A DNA stretch of 58,874 nucleotides from Sulfuricurvum sp. MLSB (GTDB taxonomy: Bacteria; Campylobacterota; Campylobacteria; Campylobacterales; Sulfurimonadaceae): the NCBI RefSeq assembly GCF_000747095.1, contig NZ_JQGL01000142.1:1-58874 (forward strand). The letters run 5' to 3'. The notes below the pieces were generated by a model. That model ran no database searches and was not told the origin of the DNA. It saw only the letters and a program-made list of their open reading frames with translations. A program made the translations under genes and the position numbers. Shown piece by piece: positions 16,237 through 25,232 of this stretch (its first letter is position 1; each line of letters opens with the position of its first letter).

Positions 16237-17472
16237 ATGATGAATGTTTCCCCCGATTTCTCTTTGCCGATCCGAATTATCGCCCCCTATTTTCTGATCG
16301 GTACGGCCTTTTATATCCTCTCTATGGGGTATTTATGGTTTTTGGATCCTTCGGTGGTTGCGGGGGAGATGCGACTTATCGGTTGGGTTCACGCGTACAT
16401 GATCGGTTTTGTTATGAGCGTAATCGTCGGAGCGATGGGACAGCTTTCGGTTGTTGTCGGGGAAGTGCATCACCGCTATCCCTCCCTATTTGTGTGGATC
16501 GCTCCGTTGTTGGCGGGGGGAACCGCTGTGCTGTTCATCGGCTTTGTGGCCGTTCCTTCTCTCCTTGTAATCGGCGGAGGGGCTATTATCACGGCATTGG
16601 GTCTGTTTGCGTTTAATCTGTTCGTCACGCTTCGTCGCAGCCGCCGCCGTACCGCGGTGACCCGCTCGATGCAGTGGAGCACCTTTTTTCTTTGGATCGG
16701 TTTGGGATTTGGGCTGTGGATGGCGCTGGGGTATGCCGGTGTTGTGGCAATGGATCCCTCCCGATGGTTGTCGGCGCATATGATGGCGGTGTTCGGCGGA
16801 TACGTGATGCTGAACATTATGGGGGTGAGTACGGTGCTGCTGCCGATGTTCGGAGCGTGCGCGCGTCCCTCGGACAACGACCACGCGATCAGTTTTTACG
16901 CGATGATTGCCGCGGTAGGGATGATGATCGCCGCCGCATTGACCCGTATCCACGCGCTGGAGGTGGCCGCGCTTGTCGCGGCGGCGGGGTCGGTTCTGTA
17001 TTACTTGCTGCAGGTTTACCGCATTTTTACCTCGAAAAAGCGGCGCTACAGCGATATATGGGAACGTTCGGTCGCGGCGGCGTTCGTCGCGCTCGTTGCG
17101 TCGATGGGGGTGGGGGTTTACGGGTACGTTATGGAAAATGAGAAAAGCGTTTTGGTCGCATTTTGGCTTTTGACGGGCGGTTTTCTCGGTTTTTTGATTG
17201 CCGCGCATTTGTACAAAATCGTTCCGTTTCTGGTATGGTTTGAGCGTTTTGCCCCGTTGATCGAAGAACGCGACGTTCCGACGATGCAGCAGCTGCTTCC
17301 CTCACGCTGGGCCGATGTGCAGTGGGGTACGGCTCTGGCGGGCGTGGCGAGCATTGCGCTGGCGGTCGGTTTTGAGCATACGGTGTTATGGCAGGCCGGA
17401 GCGTTTTTGATGAGCGTATCGGGGGGTGTGCTGGCAGCAATCGTGATCAGGATTTTGTGGGTTAAGTTATAA
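16237..17472 (+). CDS. Multi-pass membrane protein resembling heme-copper oxidase subunit I
   Basis: 411 aa with roughly 11-12 predicted membrane helices. Conserved-looking His residues fall in helix contexts typical of heme-copper oxidase subunit I relatives: GWVHAYMIGFVMSVIVGAMGQL, VVVGEVHHRYP, LSAHMMAVFGGYVMLNIMGVS followed by LLPMF, and AAHLYKIVPFLVWFERFAP. The full set of heme a3/CuB ligands cannot be confirmed, and no partner oxidase subunits are adjacent. It could be a stand-alone HCO-like or NnrS-like protein binding heme or copper. The call rests on pattern, not on a database match. Confidence 0.55.
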   Translation: MMNVSPDFSLPIRIIAPYFLIGTAFYILSMGYLWFLDPSVVAGEMRLIGWVHAYMIGFVMSVIVGAMGQLSVVVGEVHHRYPSLFVWIAPLLAGGTAVLFIGFVAVPSLLVIGGGAIITALGLFAFNLFVTLRRSRRRTAVTRSMQWSTFFLWIGLGFGLWMALGYAGVVAMDPSRWLSAHMMAVFGGYVMLNIMGVSTVLLPMFGACARPSDNDHAISFYAMIAAVGMMIAAALTRIHALEVAALVAAAGSVLYYLLQVYRIFTSKKRRYSDIWERSVAAAFVALVASMGVGVYGYVMENEKSVLVAFWLLTGGFLGFLIAAHLYKIVPFLVWFERFAPLIEERDVPTMQQLLPSRWADVQWGTALAGVASIALAVGFEHTVLWQAGAFLMSVSGGVLAAIVIRILWVKL

Positions 17473-17473
17473 T
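17468..17473 (+). promoter_or_regulatory. -10 box for the aminotransferase gene
   Basis: TATAAT overlapping the stop codon of the HCO-like gene, about 31 bp before ATG 17504. AGGAGAAAAGGG lies between them. Confidence 0.5.
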
Positions 17474-17503
17474 GGCACTCTTTATGAGAGCAGGAGAAAA
17501 GGG

Positions 17504-18649
17504 ATGAAACTCAGTCAACGCAGCGGCACCATCGAACAGTCCCATATCCGGTCTATGACCCGCGCATGCAGCGCTTTGAACGGGATCAACATGGCGCAGG
17601 GGGTGTGCGATCTGCCCGTCCCTAGCGAAGTGATCGAGGGGGCCAAATCGGCGATGGACGAGGGGATCAACATCTATACCCCGACCGAAGGGCTACCCCG
17701 TCTTCGCGAAGCGATTGCGCTAAAAATGAAGCGGTTTTACAACGTGGAGGTAAGCCCGGCACAGGTCCTCGTCAGCGACGGGGCGACGGGGGCCTTTTAC
17801 ACGGCGTGTCTTTCGCTGCTCGAACCGGGAGACGAGGTGATGCTATTCGAACCCTACTACGGTTATCACCGCTCTACCTTAACGGCACTCGGAGCAGTGC
17901 CGACGTTTGTTCGCCTCGAAGCCCCCGATTGGACGCTCGATATGAAGGCGCTCGAAGCGGCTCTCACTCCCAAAACCCGCGCTATGGTGATCTGCAATCC
18001 TGCCAACCCGAGCGGAAAAGTCTATACACGTGATGAATTGGAGCAAATCGGTGCTTTTGCCGAAAAATACGATCTGATCGTGTTTTCCGACGAGATGTAC
18101 GAGCACTTCCTCTACGACGGCGCCGTCCACGTCCCAGCCCTCTCGGTCCCAAGCCTCGCACAGCGGTGCGTGACGATGTCGGGATTTTCGAAAGTGTTCA
18201 GCGTTACCGGATGGCGGCTGGGATACGCCATCGCGCCGCAACACGTCATCGAGGCGATGGCACAGTTCAACGATCTGATCTACGTTTGCGCCCCCGCGCC
18301 GCTTCAGATCGGGGCGGCGGTCGGGCTGGAGACACTCGGGGATGAGTATTACGCGGAACTCTCCCGCGTGCATCAGCACAAACGCGATCTCTTCTGCGCT
18401 GCGCTGCGCGATGCCGGTCTTTCCCCAAGCGTCCCGAGGGGGGCGTACTACATCATGACCGACGTCAGCGGCGTGGCGGGGAATGACGACTTTGAAAAAG
18501 CTATGGCCATTCTGGAAGCCACGGGAGTCGCCTCGGTTCCCGGACGGGCGTTTTATCACGACGACACGGGGCGCAACATGGTACGCTTTTGCTATTCTAA
18601 ACCTCTGGACGTACTTGCCGAAGCCGCGGAACGGATTCGACGGCTGTGA
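17504..18649 (+). CDS. PLP-dependent aminotransferase, class I/II
   Basis: Fold-type I aminotransferase of the aspartate/kynurenine aminotransferase group. The PLP lysine is in MSGFSKVFSVTGWRLGY. Supporting blocks are ICNPANPSGKVYTRDEL, FSDEMYEHFLYDG and the C-terminal MVRFCYSKP with the carboxylate-binding Arg. At 381 aa it is normal. It probably transaminates an amino acid with 2-oxoglutarate; the specific substrate cannot be read from the sequence. It is the last core gene before the accessory island. Confidence 0.88.
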   Translation: MKLSQRSGTIEQSHIRSMTRACSALNGINMAQGVCDLPVPSEVIEGAKSAMDEGINIYTPTEGLPRLREAIALKMKRFYNVEVSPAQVLVSDGATGAFYTACLSLLEPGDEVMLFEPYYGYHRSTLTALGAVPTFVRLEAPDWTLDMKALEAALTPKTRAMVICNPANPSGKVYTRDELEQIGAFAEKYDLIVFSDEMYEHFLYDGAVHVPALSVPSLAQRCVTMSGFSKVFSVTGWRLGYAIAPQHVIEAMAQFNDLIYVCAPAPLQIGAAVGLETLGDEYYAELSRVHQHKRDLFCAALRDAGLSPSVPRGAYYIMTDVSGVAGNDDFEKAMAILEATGVASVPGRAFYHDDTGRNMVRFCYSKPLDVLAEAAERIRRL

Positions 18650-18655
18650 TATAAT
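18650..18655 (+). promoter_or_regulatory. -10 box for the DUF4258/YgiT pair
   Basis: TATAAT immediately after the aminotransferase stop, about 35 bp before the TTG start at 18690. GAGAAGGT is a plausible Shine-Dalgarno. Confidence 0.5.
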
Positions 18656-18689
18656 AACGATACTTGGCAAAAAGAGAAGGTAAGATACA

Positions 18690-18965
18690 TTGCACTTCAT
18701 TTACAGAACCCATGCGATTGAGAGAATGTTCCAGCGGGATGTGAATGAAGAAGATGTTGAACATGTTGTCAAAAACGGTGAAATTATTGAAAGTTATCCC
18801 GATGATTACCCTTATCCCTCATTTTTGGTTTTAGGGTATTTCAATAAACGACCGTTGCACGTCGTCTATGCAAGAGACGAAGCTGAAAATGTTATTGTCA
18901 TCACGGTATATGAGCCGACAGCGGAAAAATGGATGGAAGATCTAAAAACAAGGAGAGAACGATGA
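18690..18965 (+). CDS. DUF4258 protein, probable toxin of a TA pair
   Basis: 91 aa. TYR-THAIERMFQRDVNEEDVEHVVKNG is the DUF4258 signature (conserved His/Arg residues, then the helix ERMFQR). PLHVVYARDE and VITVYEP form the terminal strands. DUF4258 proteins resemble RelE-fold ribonucleases. Pairing with a YgiT-type zinc-finger gene, by a 4-bp ATGA overlap, suggests a type II toxin-antitoxin operon in toxin-first order, as in mqsRA. TTG start with Shine-Dalgarno GAAGG. Toxicity is inferred. Confidence 0.78.
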   Translation: MHFIYRTHAIERMFQRDVNEEDVEHVVKNGEIIESYPDDYPYPSFLVLGYFNKRPLHVVYARDEAENVIVITVYEPTAEKWMEDLKTRRER

Positions 18966-19192
18966 AATGTGTGATTTGCAAACACGGCGAGACTCAGCAT
19001 GGTTCTACGACGGTTACACTGGAAAAAAACGGTTCCACGATCGTTTTTAAACACGTTCCCGCCCATGTGTGCGATAACTGCGGAGAAAAATACGTTGATG
19101 ATACGGTGACTGCCGAACTATTGAAAAAAGCGCAGGAGATCATCAAAAACGGCGTTGAAGTCGATATTCGGGAATTTCAAAGCGCGGCGTAA
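18962..19192 (+). CDS. YgiT-type zinc-finger protein, probable antitoxin
   Basis: 76 aa. Two Cys pairs, MKCVICKHGE and HVCDNCGEKYVDD, form the MqsA/YgiT-type zinc ribbon. The tail TAELLKKAQEIIKNG resembles the linker after the ribbon. No obvious HTH_3 DNA-binding domain follows, so unlike MqsA it may lack autorepression. The start at 18962 is supported by AAGGAGAG and the ATGA overlap with the DUF4258 gene. The in-frame ATG at 18929 lies within the upstream gene. Confidence 0.82.
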   Translation: MKCVICKHGETQHGSTTVTLEKNGSTIVFKHVPAHVCDNCGEKYVDDTVTAELLKKAQEIIKNGVEVDIREFQSAA

Positions 19193-19252
19193 ACTTTCCC
19201 CGTCATTTCCAATTCGAGTGAGCATCTAGCTTCAATTAAAGCAAGGTATATT

Positions 19253-21079
19253 TTGGCAATTGTAAATCAGCATATCAATGAATTTTTAGATTACTACCTA
19301 AATTTGAGTGAGCCTCAATATGCCGTTTTACTTTCTGGAAAATGGGGGAGTGGGAAAACTTTTTTCATTAATGAATTCAAAGAAAAAAATAAAAGTAGTT
19401 ATAAATTTATCCATATTAGCTTATTTGGTTTGAAATCGAAAGAAGATATTCACAAGCAAGTCATTTTTAAATTATTTGGATTACAGAGTAATACAGTTTC
19501 TAAGACTATGGAGATCGCTGGAAAAGTAATCAAAGGTATATTAAAAAAATATGCAGGTGTAAATATTGCTCTATCAGATATACCAATTGACATAGCCCTG
19601 AAGCGAGAATCAGATCAAAAAGTGATTTTTATTTTTGATGATTTAGAAAGAATAGATAGCGGTTTATCCGAAGTTCTTGGCTACTTAAATGTACTAGTTG
19701 AAGAGTTAGACCAAAAAGTTATCCTTCTTGCTAATGAAGAAGAAATCAAAGATCGCCAAATTTATGATGCGTTCAAAGAAAAAACAATTGGAAAAACATT
19801 TCATATTCAGCAAAATTTTCATAAAGCATTTGAAATTTTTGTTGATTCATTGAGTGATGGTAAAAAAATTATTATAGAAAACAGGGAAAATATTGAAGCT
19901 GTTTTTGATGCTTCTGGATATAAAAACTTAAGAAGTTTACGTCAAGGAATGTTGGATTTTAATCGATTAATAGGCTCTTTTACTCCTAAATTTCAAGAAA
20001 ATACTAAATTGATGACGGAATTTATTCAAGTTTTTTTTGCATTTTCTCTTGAAGTAAAAAGTGGAAAACATAAGCTTCCTAGATTAGATATTTCTCATAA
20101 AGACCAGCTAAATAGAATTTATGAAGGAGAATCCGAGAAAGAAAAACCTTTTATTTTACACATAGTTGAAGAATATAACCTTGATAATTTTGTATTACCA
20201 AATTATCTATGGTTAAAATTTTATTGGAATCAGTATTTAGATGCTGAAGAGATTTCAAATAGTTTGAGTAAAAGTCGATATTTTTTCAAAGAAGAGAAAG
20301 AAGAATGGATTAATCTTTGGCACTATTTGGATTTAGAAGAGGAAGAGTTTAAAATTGCACTTAATTCGGTCTTGGAAAAACTTAATCAAAATGAGTATTT
20401 AGAACCTGCAATTTTCATGCATGTCGTAGGGATATTGTTACGTTTAAATGAAAGAAATCTTTATTCTAAATCTGCTTCAAGTATTGTAGCCGATATGAAA
20501 AAATACATTAACGATAACCGAAAAAATTGGATAGATTTGCAGGCAGTAGATGAGTATAGAATAGATAATTCTCATATTGGATTAGGGTATATGAATGAAG
20601 AGTCCAATGAGTTTCAAGAAATTAAAAAATATCTTTTAGAGAAAAGTGAAGAAACAATATATGAAGGATTGCCACAGGAAGGAAGTGAAGTTTTAGCGAG
20701 CCTAGGACGTAGTGATATTGAAAAGTTTATAGAGCTTCTATCGGTAAATAGAGAAACTATTCTTTATCGGCTTCCCGTATTTCAATCAATTTCTCCTGAC
20801 GAGTTTTTTGAAACATTGAAGAAAATGGAAAATAAGTATTATAGGGATGTTATGAGCGTACTAAAAAAACGCTACGAGAGGGTGGACTTTGAAGAAAATA
20901 CTCCTTTATTGGATGAATTGGATTTTTGGAAAAAACTTTTTGGAATAATAACAACCTACATACAAAACAATCAAACCACTATAAAAACTGTTTGGTTCGG
21001 ACACTTTTGTGCAAGTATTGAAAAACAGATAATTCAAAAAATAGAAAAACAATTAGAACAAATTAAAGGAAAAAAATAA
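19253..21079 (+). CDS. KAP-type P-loop NTPase, horizontally acquired, defence candidate
   Basis: 608 aa. Walker A GKWGSGKT (residues 29-36) and Walker [10 protein letters not shown] (126-133) match the KAP NTPase family. The stretch [15 protein letters not shown] and [24 protein letters not shown] are typical of soluble KAP-like proteins. The C-terminal ~400 residues are charged and helical, with no domain I recognise and no clear membrane helix. Base composition is strikingly AT-rich compared with both neighbours. It uses a TTG start preceded by CAAGG. Its stop overlaps the nfo ATG by 1 bp (TAATG). KAP-family NTPases often occur in antiviral loci, but a defence role here is inference. Confidence 0.75.
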   Translation: MAIVNQHINEFLDYYLNLSEPQYAVLLSGKWGSGKTFFINEFKEKNKSSYKFIHISLFGLKSKEDIHKQVIFKLFGLQSNTVSKTMEIAGKVIKGILKKYAGVNIALSDIPIDIALKRESDQKVIFIFDDLERIDSGLSEVLGYLNVLVEELDQKVILLANEEEIKDRQIYDAFKEKTIGKTFHIQQNFHKAFEIFVDSLSDGKKIIIENRENIEAVFDASGYKNLRSLRQGMLDFNRLIGSFTPKFQENTKLMTEFIQVFFAFSLEVKSGKHKLPRLDISHKDQLNRIYEGESEKEKPFILHIVEEYNLDNFVLPNYLWLKFYWNQYLDAEEISNSLSKSRYFFKEEKEEWINLWHYLDLEEEEFKIALNSVLEKLNQNEYLEPAIFMHVVGILLRLNERNLYSKSASSIVADMKKYINDNRKNWIDLQAVDEYRIDNSHIGLGYMNEESNEFQEIKKYLLEKSEETIYEGLPQEGSEVLASLGRSDIEKFIELLSVNRETILYRLPVFQSISPDEFFETLKKMENKYYRDVMSVLKKRYERVDFEENTPLLDELDFWKKLFGIITTYIQNNQTTIKTVWFGHFCASIEKQIIQKIEKQLEQIKGKK

Positions 21080-21927
21080 TGTCGAATAAATTCGTAGGCG
21101 CGCACGTCTCCGCTTCGGGCGGAGTCTTTAACGCCCCCCTCAACGCGATGGCGATTCATGCCAAGGCGTTTGCCCTTTTTACGAAAAACCAGAAACAGTG
21201 GGCGGCAAAGCCTCTGGACGATGAAACGATCGCTCTTTTCAAAGACAACCTCGCCAAAAGCGGCATTTTGCCCAAACACGTATTGCCGCACGATTCGTAT
21301 CTGATCAACCTCGGTCACCCCGAAGAGGAGAAACGGCAAAAATCGCTCGAAGCGTTTATCGATGAAACGCGCCGATGCGCTCAGCTCGGACTTGATCGGC
21401 TCAATTTCCATCCGGGGAGCCACCTCAAACAGATCAGCGAGGAGGAGTGCATCGACCGGATCGCATCGTCGATGAACGAAACGCTGAAGGTGACGGACGG
21501 GGTCAGCCTCGTCATCGAAAATACGGCCGGGCAGGGGAGCAATCTGGGATGGCGGTTTGAACACCTCGCCGCGATCATCGATCGGATCGAGGACCGCTCG
21601 CGCGTCGGCGTCTGCATCGACACCTGTCACATGTTTACCGCCGGATACGATATCCGAACCCCCGAAGCGTATGAGGCGACGTGGAATGAGTTTGAGCGGA
21701 TCGTCGGTTTCAAATATCTGATGGGGATGCACATCAACGACTCCAAGCCCGATCTGGGTAGTCATGTCGACCGCCACGATTCGATCGGCAAAGGCAAGCT
21801 CGGCATCGAGCCGTTCCGCTACATCATGAACGATCCGAGAATGGACGATATCCCGCTGGTACTCGAGACGATTGACGAGACGATCTGGGCGCAGGAAATC
21901 GAACTGCTCTATTCACTTCAGGCATAG
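21079..21927 (+). CDS. nfo: Endonuclease IV (AP endonuclease)
   Basis: Cleaves abasic sites in DNA; a trinuclear zinc enzyme. The metal-binding signatures are present: [38 protein letters not shown] and [23 protein letters not shown]. Length of 282 aa is normal. Composition returns to the genome average, so it is a core gene. Its ATG overlaps the stop of the KAP gene, whose last codons (AAAGGA) provide the Shine-Dalgarno. Confidence 0.96.
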   Translation: MSNKFVGAHVSASGGVFNAPLNAMAIHAKAFALFTKNQKQWAAKPLDDETIALFKDNLAKSGILPKHVLPHDSYLINLGHPEEEKRQKSLEAFIDETRRCAQLGLDRLNFHPGSHLKQISEEECIDRIASSMNETLKVTDGVSLVIENTAGQGSNLGWRFEHLAAIIDRIEDRSRVGVCIDTCHMFTAGYDIRTPEAYEATWNEFERIVGFKYLMGMHINDSKPDLGSHVDRHDSIGKGKLGIEPFRYIMNDPRMDDIPLVLETIDETIWAQEIELLYSLQA

Positions 21928-21949
21928 TACGTCTGTAAGCGTAAATGGC

Positions 21950-21955
21950 TATAAT
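21950..21955 (+). promoter_or_regulatory. -10 box for the AAA ATPase gene
   Basis: TATAAT 27 bp before the TTG at 21982. GAAGGACACC supplies the Shine-Dalgarno. Confidence 0.5.
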
Positions 21956-21981
21956 TTACACAGATTAAGAGAAGGACACCT

Positions 21982-23718
21982 TTGAAATATTTGATCGACT
22001 TTCTGGAAAATCCTGCGATTGAACAGACCCATATTTTTCAGCACCTCAAATGCACCTCCGAAGAAGCGAAAGTATTGCGGCTTCTGACCCGCAAATTTTT
22101 ACAGGCGCAGGAAGACGTTGTCGTTGCGGAGCTGCTTCAGGAACTCTACGGGGCCGAAGACTACTCGTTTCTGAGCCATTTTGGAGAAGTGAAGACGCTG
22201 ATGGAACTCGGATGGCTGACGCACCACTCGTTTACCCCCATCAAGATCAGCGAACTCTCCCAGCTGGAACTTTACAATACTCCCGTCGCACTGACGTCGG
22301 TGTTTATGAAGCTGATCGAAGAAGGATCGCTTGAGATGACCCTTCCCGACATCAAACCCTATGCCGACCATTTGGAATATCTGCAGGATCAATTCTTTCG
22401 GATCGAACTCTATCAAAAGATGTCCATCATCCGTCACAACGGCAACGAACACTCCTTGGGGATCAACCGGATTCAGAAAAAACTCGACCTTCTCGAAAAG
22501 CGGATCGAAGAGCGGATCGTCCAGACGTCGCACGACGTCGTGCTGGACCGTTTTTTCAAAAACAAAAAACTCGAGCCGAAAGAACAGGTGATCTTTCTCG
22601 CCCTGCTCAAAGAAGAGTACAGCGCGACGGAGGGGAACCTTCGGGAGATGAACACCCTGATCGATCTGATCAGCTTTGATGATTACGAACGGATCAAAAA
22701 CCGCGCCCTTCTCGAAGACGGTTCGCGCCTTATCAACGAGGACGTCATCGATTACGAAGAGATGCTCAACCCTTTCGGCGGAATATCCAGAGCGTTCTAC
22801 ATTGTCGATGAGGTGCTGCAGTCGATCATGCACCCGCAGAAAAAGAAAAAAGTACGCAAACTCAAGCTCGACATGCTGATCAAAGAGCAGGACATTTTCG
22901 AACTGATCGAACCTTCGACGTCGCTTGAGAATGTCGTTTTGAACCCTTCCACCGAACAGACCCTCCAGAACCTGATGCGTCAGCTTGATCGCGAAGTGGT
23001 ATCACGCCTGCACGAGTGGGGGATCAAGGACAAAAAAGCGGGCATCGATGCCCGGATTATCTTCTACGGCCCTCCGGGAACGGGGAAAACCCTGACGGCC
23101 CATTCGCTCTCCCGCTCGCTGAAACGGCAGGTGCTGAGCTTTGACTGTTCGAAAATTCTCTCGATGTACGTCGGCGAAAGCGAAAAGAACGTCCGTAAAA
23201 TCTTCGATACGTACGCCGATTTGACGCGTCAGACGAAAACGGAGCCGATCCTGCTGCTCAACGAAGCCGATCAGTTTCTTTCCTCCCGCTCTTCGGGGGT
23301 TGGATCCTCCGCCGATCAGATGCACAACCAGATGCAGAATATTTTTCTGGAACAGATCGAGAAATTTCAGGGGATACTGATCGCGACGACCAATCTGCTC
23401 GAAAACATCGATCAGGCTTTCTCGCGCCGGTTCAATTACAAAATCGAGTTCAAAAAACCCGATCAGAAACAGCGTTTGGCGCTATGGCAGATGATGCTTC
23501 CCAAAAACGCTCCGTACGAAGCGGGATTTGATATCGAAAAACTTGTCTCGTATCCGCTGACAGGAGGACAGATCAACCTGATCGTCAAAAACACCGCCTA
23601 CCACGTCGCCGCACGCAAAGAAGGGGTATTCCGCCTCGACGACTTTATCGCCGAGATCAAAAAAGAACGCTCGGGCAGTTTCGAAGGGGAAAAGTCGATG
23701 GGATTCATCAACCACTGA
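21982..23718 (+). CDS. AAA family ATPase
   Basis: 578 aa. The N-terminal ~330 residues are helical, and the C-terminal AAA module has Walker A FYGPPGTGKTLTAH (about 360-375). Walker B reads ILLLNEADQF, with Asn in place of the usual Asp before the catalytic Glu. A sensor-like ATTNLLENIDQAFSRRF with arginine finger follows. Homologues with an NEAD box occur in other bacteria by my recollection. The substrate is unknown; a remodelling or unfoldase role is likely. TTG start with good Shine-Dalgarno. Confidence 0.8.
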   Translation: MKYLIDFLENPAIEQTHIFQHLKCTSEEAKVLRLLTRKFLQAQEDVVVAELLQELYGAEDYSFLSHFGEVKTLMELGWLTHHSFTPIKISELSQLELYNTPVALTSVFMKLIEEGSLEMTLPDIKPYADHLEYLQDQFFRIELYQKMSIIRHNGNEHSLGINRIQKKLDLLEKRIEERIVQTSHDVVLDRFFKNKKLEPKEQVIFLALLKEEYSATEGNLREMNTLIDLISFDDYERIKNRALLEDGSRLINEDVIDYEEMLNPFGGISRAFYIVDEVLQSIMHPQKKKKVRKLKLDMLIKEQDIFELIEPSTSLENVVLNPSTEQTLQNLMRQLDREVVSRLHEWGIKDKKAGIDARIIFYGPPGTGKTLTAHSLSRSLKRQVLSFDCSKILSMYVGESEKNVRKIFDTYADLTRQTKTEPILLLNEADQFLSSRSSGVGSSADQMHNQMQNIFLEQIEKFQGILIATTNLLENIDQAFSRRFNYKIEFKKPDQKQRLALWQMMLPKNAPYEAGFDIEKLVSYPLTGGQINLIVKNTAYHVAARKEGVFRLDDFIAEIKKERSGSFEGEKSMGFINH

Positions 23719-23772
23719 CGCACTCTATTTTCGGCAGTAAATACGATACCTTGATTTGCGATGCAAAAGTAG

Positions 23773-23778
23773 TATAAT
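23773..23778 (+). promoter_or_regulatory. -10 box for the chemoreceptor gene
   Basis: TATAAT about 43 bp before ATG 23821, followed by AAGGAGAATCG. Confidence 0.5.
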
Positions 23779-23820
23779 GGTCGTTTTGCGAATGTAGAAT
23801 ATGGGATCGAAGGAGAATCG

Positions 23821-24912
23821 ATGGGCTGGTTTAGTGATGATTTGGCACTAAAAAATGAGCTTTCAGAGCTGAAAAAAGAGAACGAAGTGCTGAAAGAAGA
23901 GAATGAGAGACTTTCGGAACGTCTTCGCGAGCAGGAGACGCTGCTTGCCGAACAGGCGAGCCCTGAATACGGCAACGCAACAGCGCTCATGACCTACCAA
24001 AATGAGCAGCTAAAGCGTAATCTGGCAGATATTCAAGGAAACATGGCCGCTTCCGTTTCCTCTTCACGGGAAAATATCACCCAGTCGACGTCATTGCTTG
24101 AAAACATCATTGATCTCGGAGACAAAGCAGCGGGAATTTCCACGACGCTCGAAGGGCTGAATGCACTGGCCCTTGATTCGATGGAAACCGTACAAGCGCT
24201 CTCGGAGCGGGCGCAGGATGTGGCGAGTATTTTAGGGCTCATCAAGGATATTTCGGATCAGACCAATCTGCTGGCGCTCAACGCCGCCATCGAAGCGGCG
24301 CGTGCGGGGGAACACGGACGTGGATTCGCCGTCGTTGCCGACGAAGTGCGCAAGCTTGCCGACCGCACCGACAAAGCGATCAGCGAGATTCATATTTCGC
24401 TGCAATCGATGAAGCAGGACGTCACGACGATCGGCGAGAAGTTCGAAGATATTCAGTCAACCATCTCCGAATCGAACGCCTCTATCGCCAGTTTTAATTC
24501 CCATATGCACACGAACGCACAGATGATGCGCGAGACGTTCGGCAGTACCGAACATACTGCGGAACGGGTCTTTATGAGTCTGGCAAAACTCGACCATGTG
24601 TTGTGGAAAGTCAATACGTATCTTTCCGCCGTGACCCGAAAAGAGCAGTTTACGTTTGTCGACCATCACAACTGCCGTCTCGGAAAATGGTACGAGCAGG
24701 GCGAAGGGGCTCAATTTTTCAAGCAAACGCCGAGCTATACTACGCTGGAATCGCCCCACTCGGTGGTTCATAATACGACCCACAAAATTTTCGATCTGAT
24801 GCATACGGAAACGGTCGGATCGGATGCACTCGTGCGGGCATTTGAAGAGATGGAACATGCCAGCGACGGCGTATTTGCCATCCTTGACCAAATGCTTCAG
24901 GAAAAACAATAA
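23821..24912 (+). CDS. Cytosolic chemoreceptor with C-terminal CZB domain (TlpD-like)
   Basis: 363 aa with no membrane segment. Order of parts: an N-terminal coiled coil ([20 protein letters not shown]), the MCP signalling helix with hairpin tip [40 protein letters not shown], then a C-terminal CZB zinc-binding domain. Probable CZB ligands are His in LDHVLWK, His and Cys in [15 protein letters not shown], and His in [12 protein letters not shown]. The layout matches H. pylori TlpD, a soluble receptor for redox or metabolic stress. It lies just upstream of complex I, but its own promoter suggests a separate unit. Confidence 0.88.
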   Translation: MGWFSDDLALKNELSELKKENEVLKEENERLSERLREQETLLAEQASPEYGNATALMTYQNEQLKRNLADIQGNMAASVSSSRENITQSTSLLENIIDLGDKAAGISTTLEGLNALALDSMETVQALSERAQDVASILGLIKDISDQTNLLALNAAIEAARAGEHGRGFAVVADEVRKLADRTDKAISEIHISLQSMKQDVTTIGEKFEDIQSTISESNASIASFNSHMHTNAQMMRETFGSTEHTAERVFMSLAKLDHVLWKVNTYLSAVTRKEQFTFVDHHNCRLGKWYEQGEGAQFFKQTPSYTTLESPHSVVHNTTHKIFDLMHTETVGSDALVRAFEEMEHASDGVFAILDQMLQEKQ

Positions 24913-25028
24913 GATAGCATTTTGCTTCGAAAAGTAGCACAAGTGCTCTCATCTCCCCCTTGCACGGGCAAAAGTGCCTTCACAAGATTGTAGCAATTTG
25001 ATACGTTGAAGGTCATTTCTTGCCATAG

Positions 25029-25045
25029 TGTTACAAAATATAACA
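25029..25045. promoter_or_regulatory. Inverted repeat upstream of nuo (candidate operator)
   Basis: TGTTA-CAAAATA-TAACA, a perfect 5-bp dyad in AT-rich DNA about 200 bp before nuoA. The regulator is unknown. Confidence 0.3.
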
Positions 25046-25138
25046 TAATTCCCCATCCTGCCGCTTGGCGATGTTCCCTATCGTTACAGCTTCCCGAAAA
25101 TATCGATTCGATAAGGGTTTGTTTAATCCTCTTTTTGT

Positions 25139-25144
25139 TATAGT
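25139..25144 (+). promoter_or_regulatory. Candidate -10 box of the nuo operon
   Basis: TATAGT preceded by a T-rich tract (CTCTTTTTGT). It predicts a leader of about 82 nt. Confidence 0.4.
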
Positions 25145-25145
25145 G

Positions 25146-25197
25146 CAACAACTGTTTTTAGAGAAACCGTACTTTCAACGGCAGTTTCGGGCTGTTG
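25146..25197 (+). promoter_or_regulatory. Hairpin leader of nuoA mRNA
   Basis: GAAAC-CGT (25163-25170) pairs with ACGG-CA-GTTTC (25178-25188), with a 2-nt bulge. The outer segments CAACA (25146-25150) and TGTTG (25193-25197) can extend it. It is a possible stability or regulatory element of the operon, by inference. Confidence 0.35.
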
Positions 25198-25232
25198 ACA
25201 AGTATGCCATCAACCACAAAAGGTCGGAATTA

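Larger units (their letters stand above)
24913..25232. other. Intergenic region upstream of the nuo operon
   Basis: 320 bp without a credible gene. It holds two short palindromes near 24937-24985 (AGCACAAGTGCT; GCAC-N8-GTGC), an inverted repeat TGTTA-N7-TAACA (25029-25045), a -10-like TATAGT (25139-25144) and a structured nuoA leader. Confidence 0.6.

Noticed and set aside
19193-19252. Attachment site or direct repeats flanking the NTPase gene
   Set aside because: I compared the 60 bp before 19253 with the nfo junction and found no convincing direct repeat; no integrase or tRNA is adjacent.
24930-24990. Possible riboswitch suggested by short palindromes
   Set aside because: The palindromes AGCACAAGTGCT and GCAC-N8-GTGC do not fit the conserved core of any riboswitch I know.
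24897-25151. Minus-strand 84-codon ORF in the nuo upstream region
   Set aside because: No Shine-Dalgarno, low-complexity and unrecognisable product; it covers the predicted nuo promoter.
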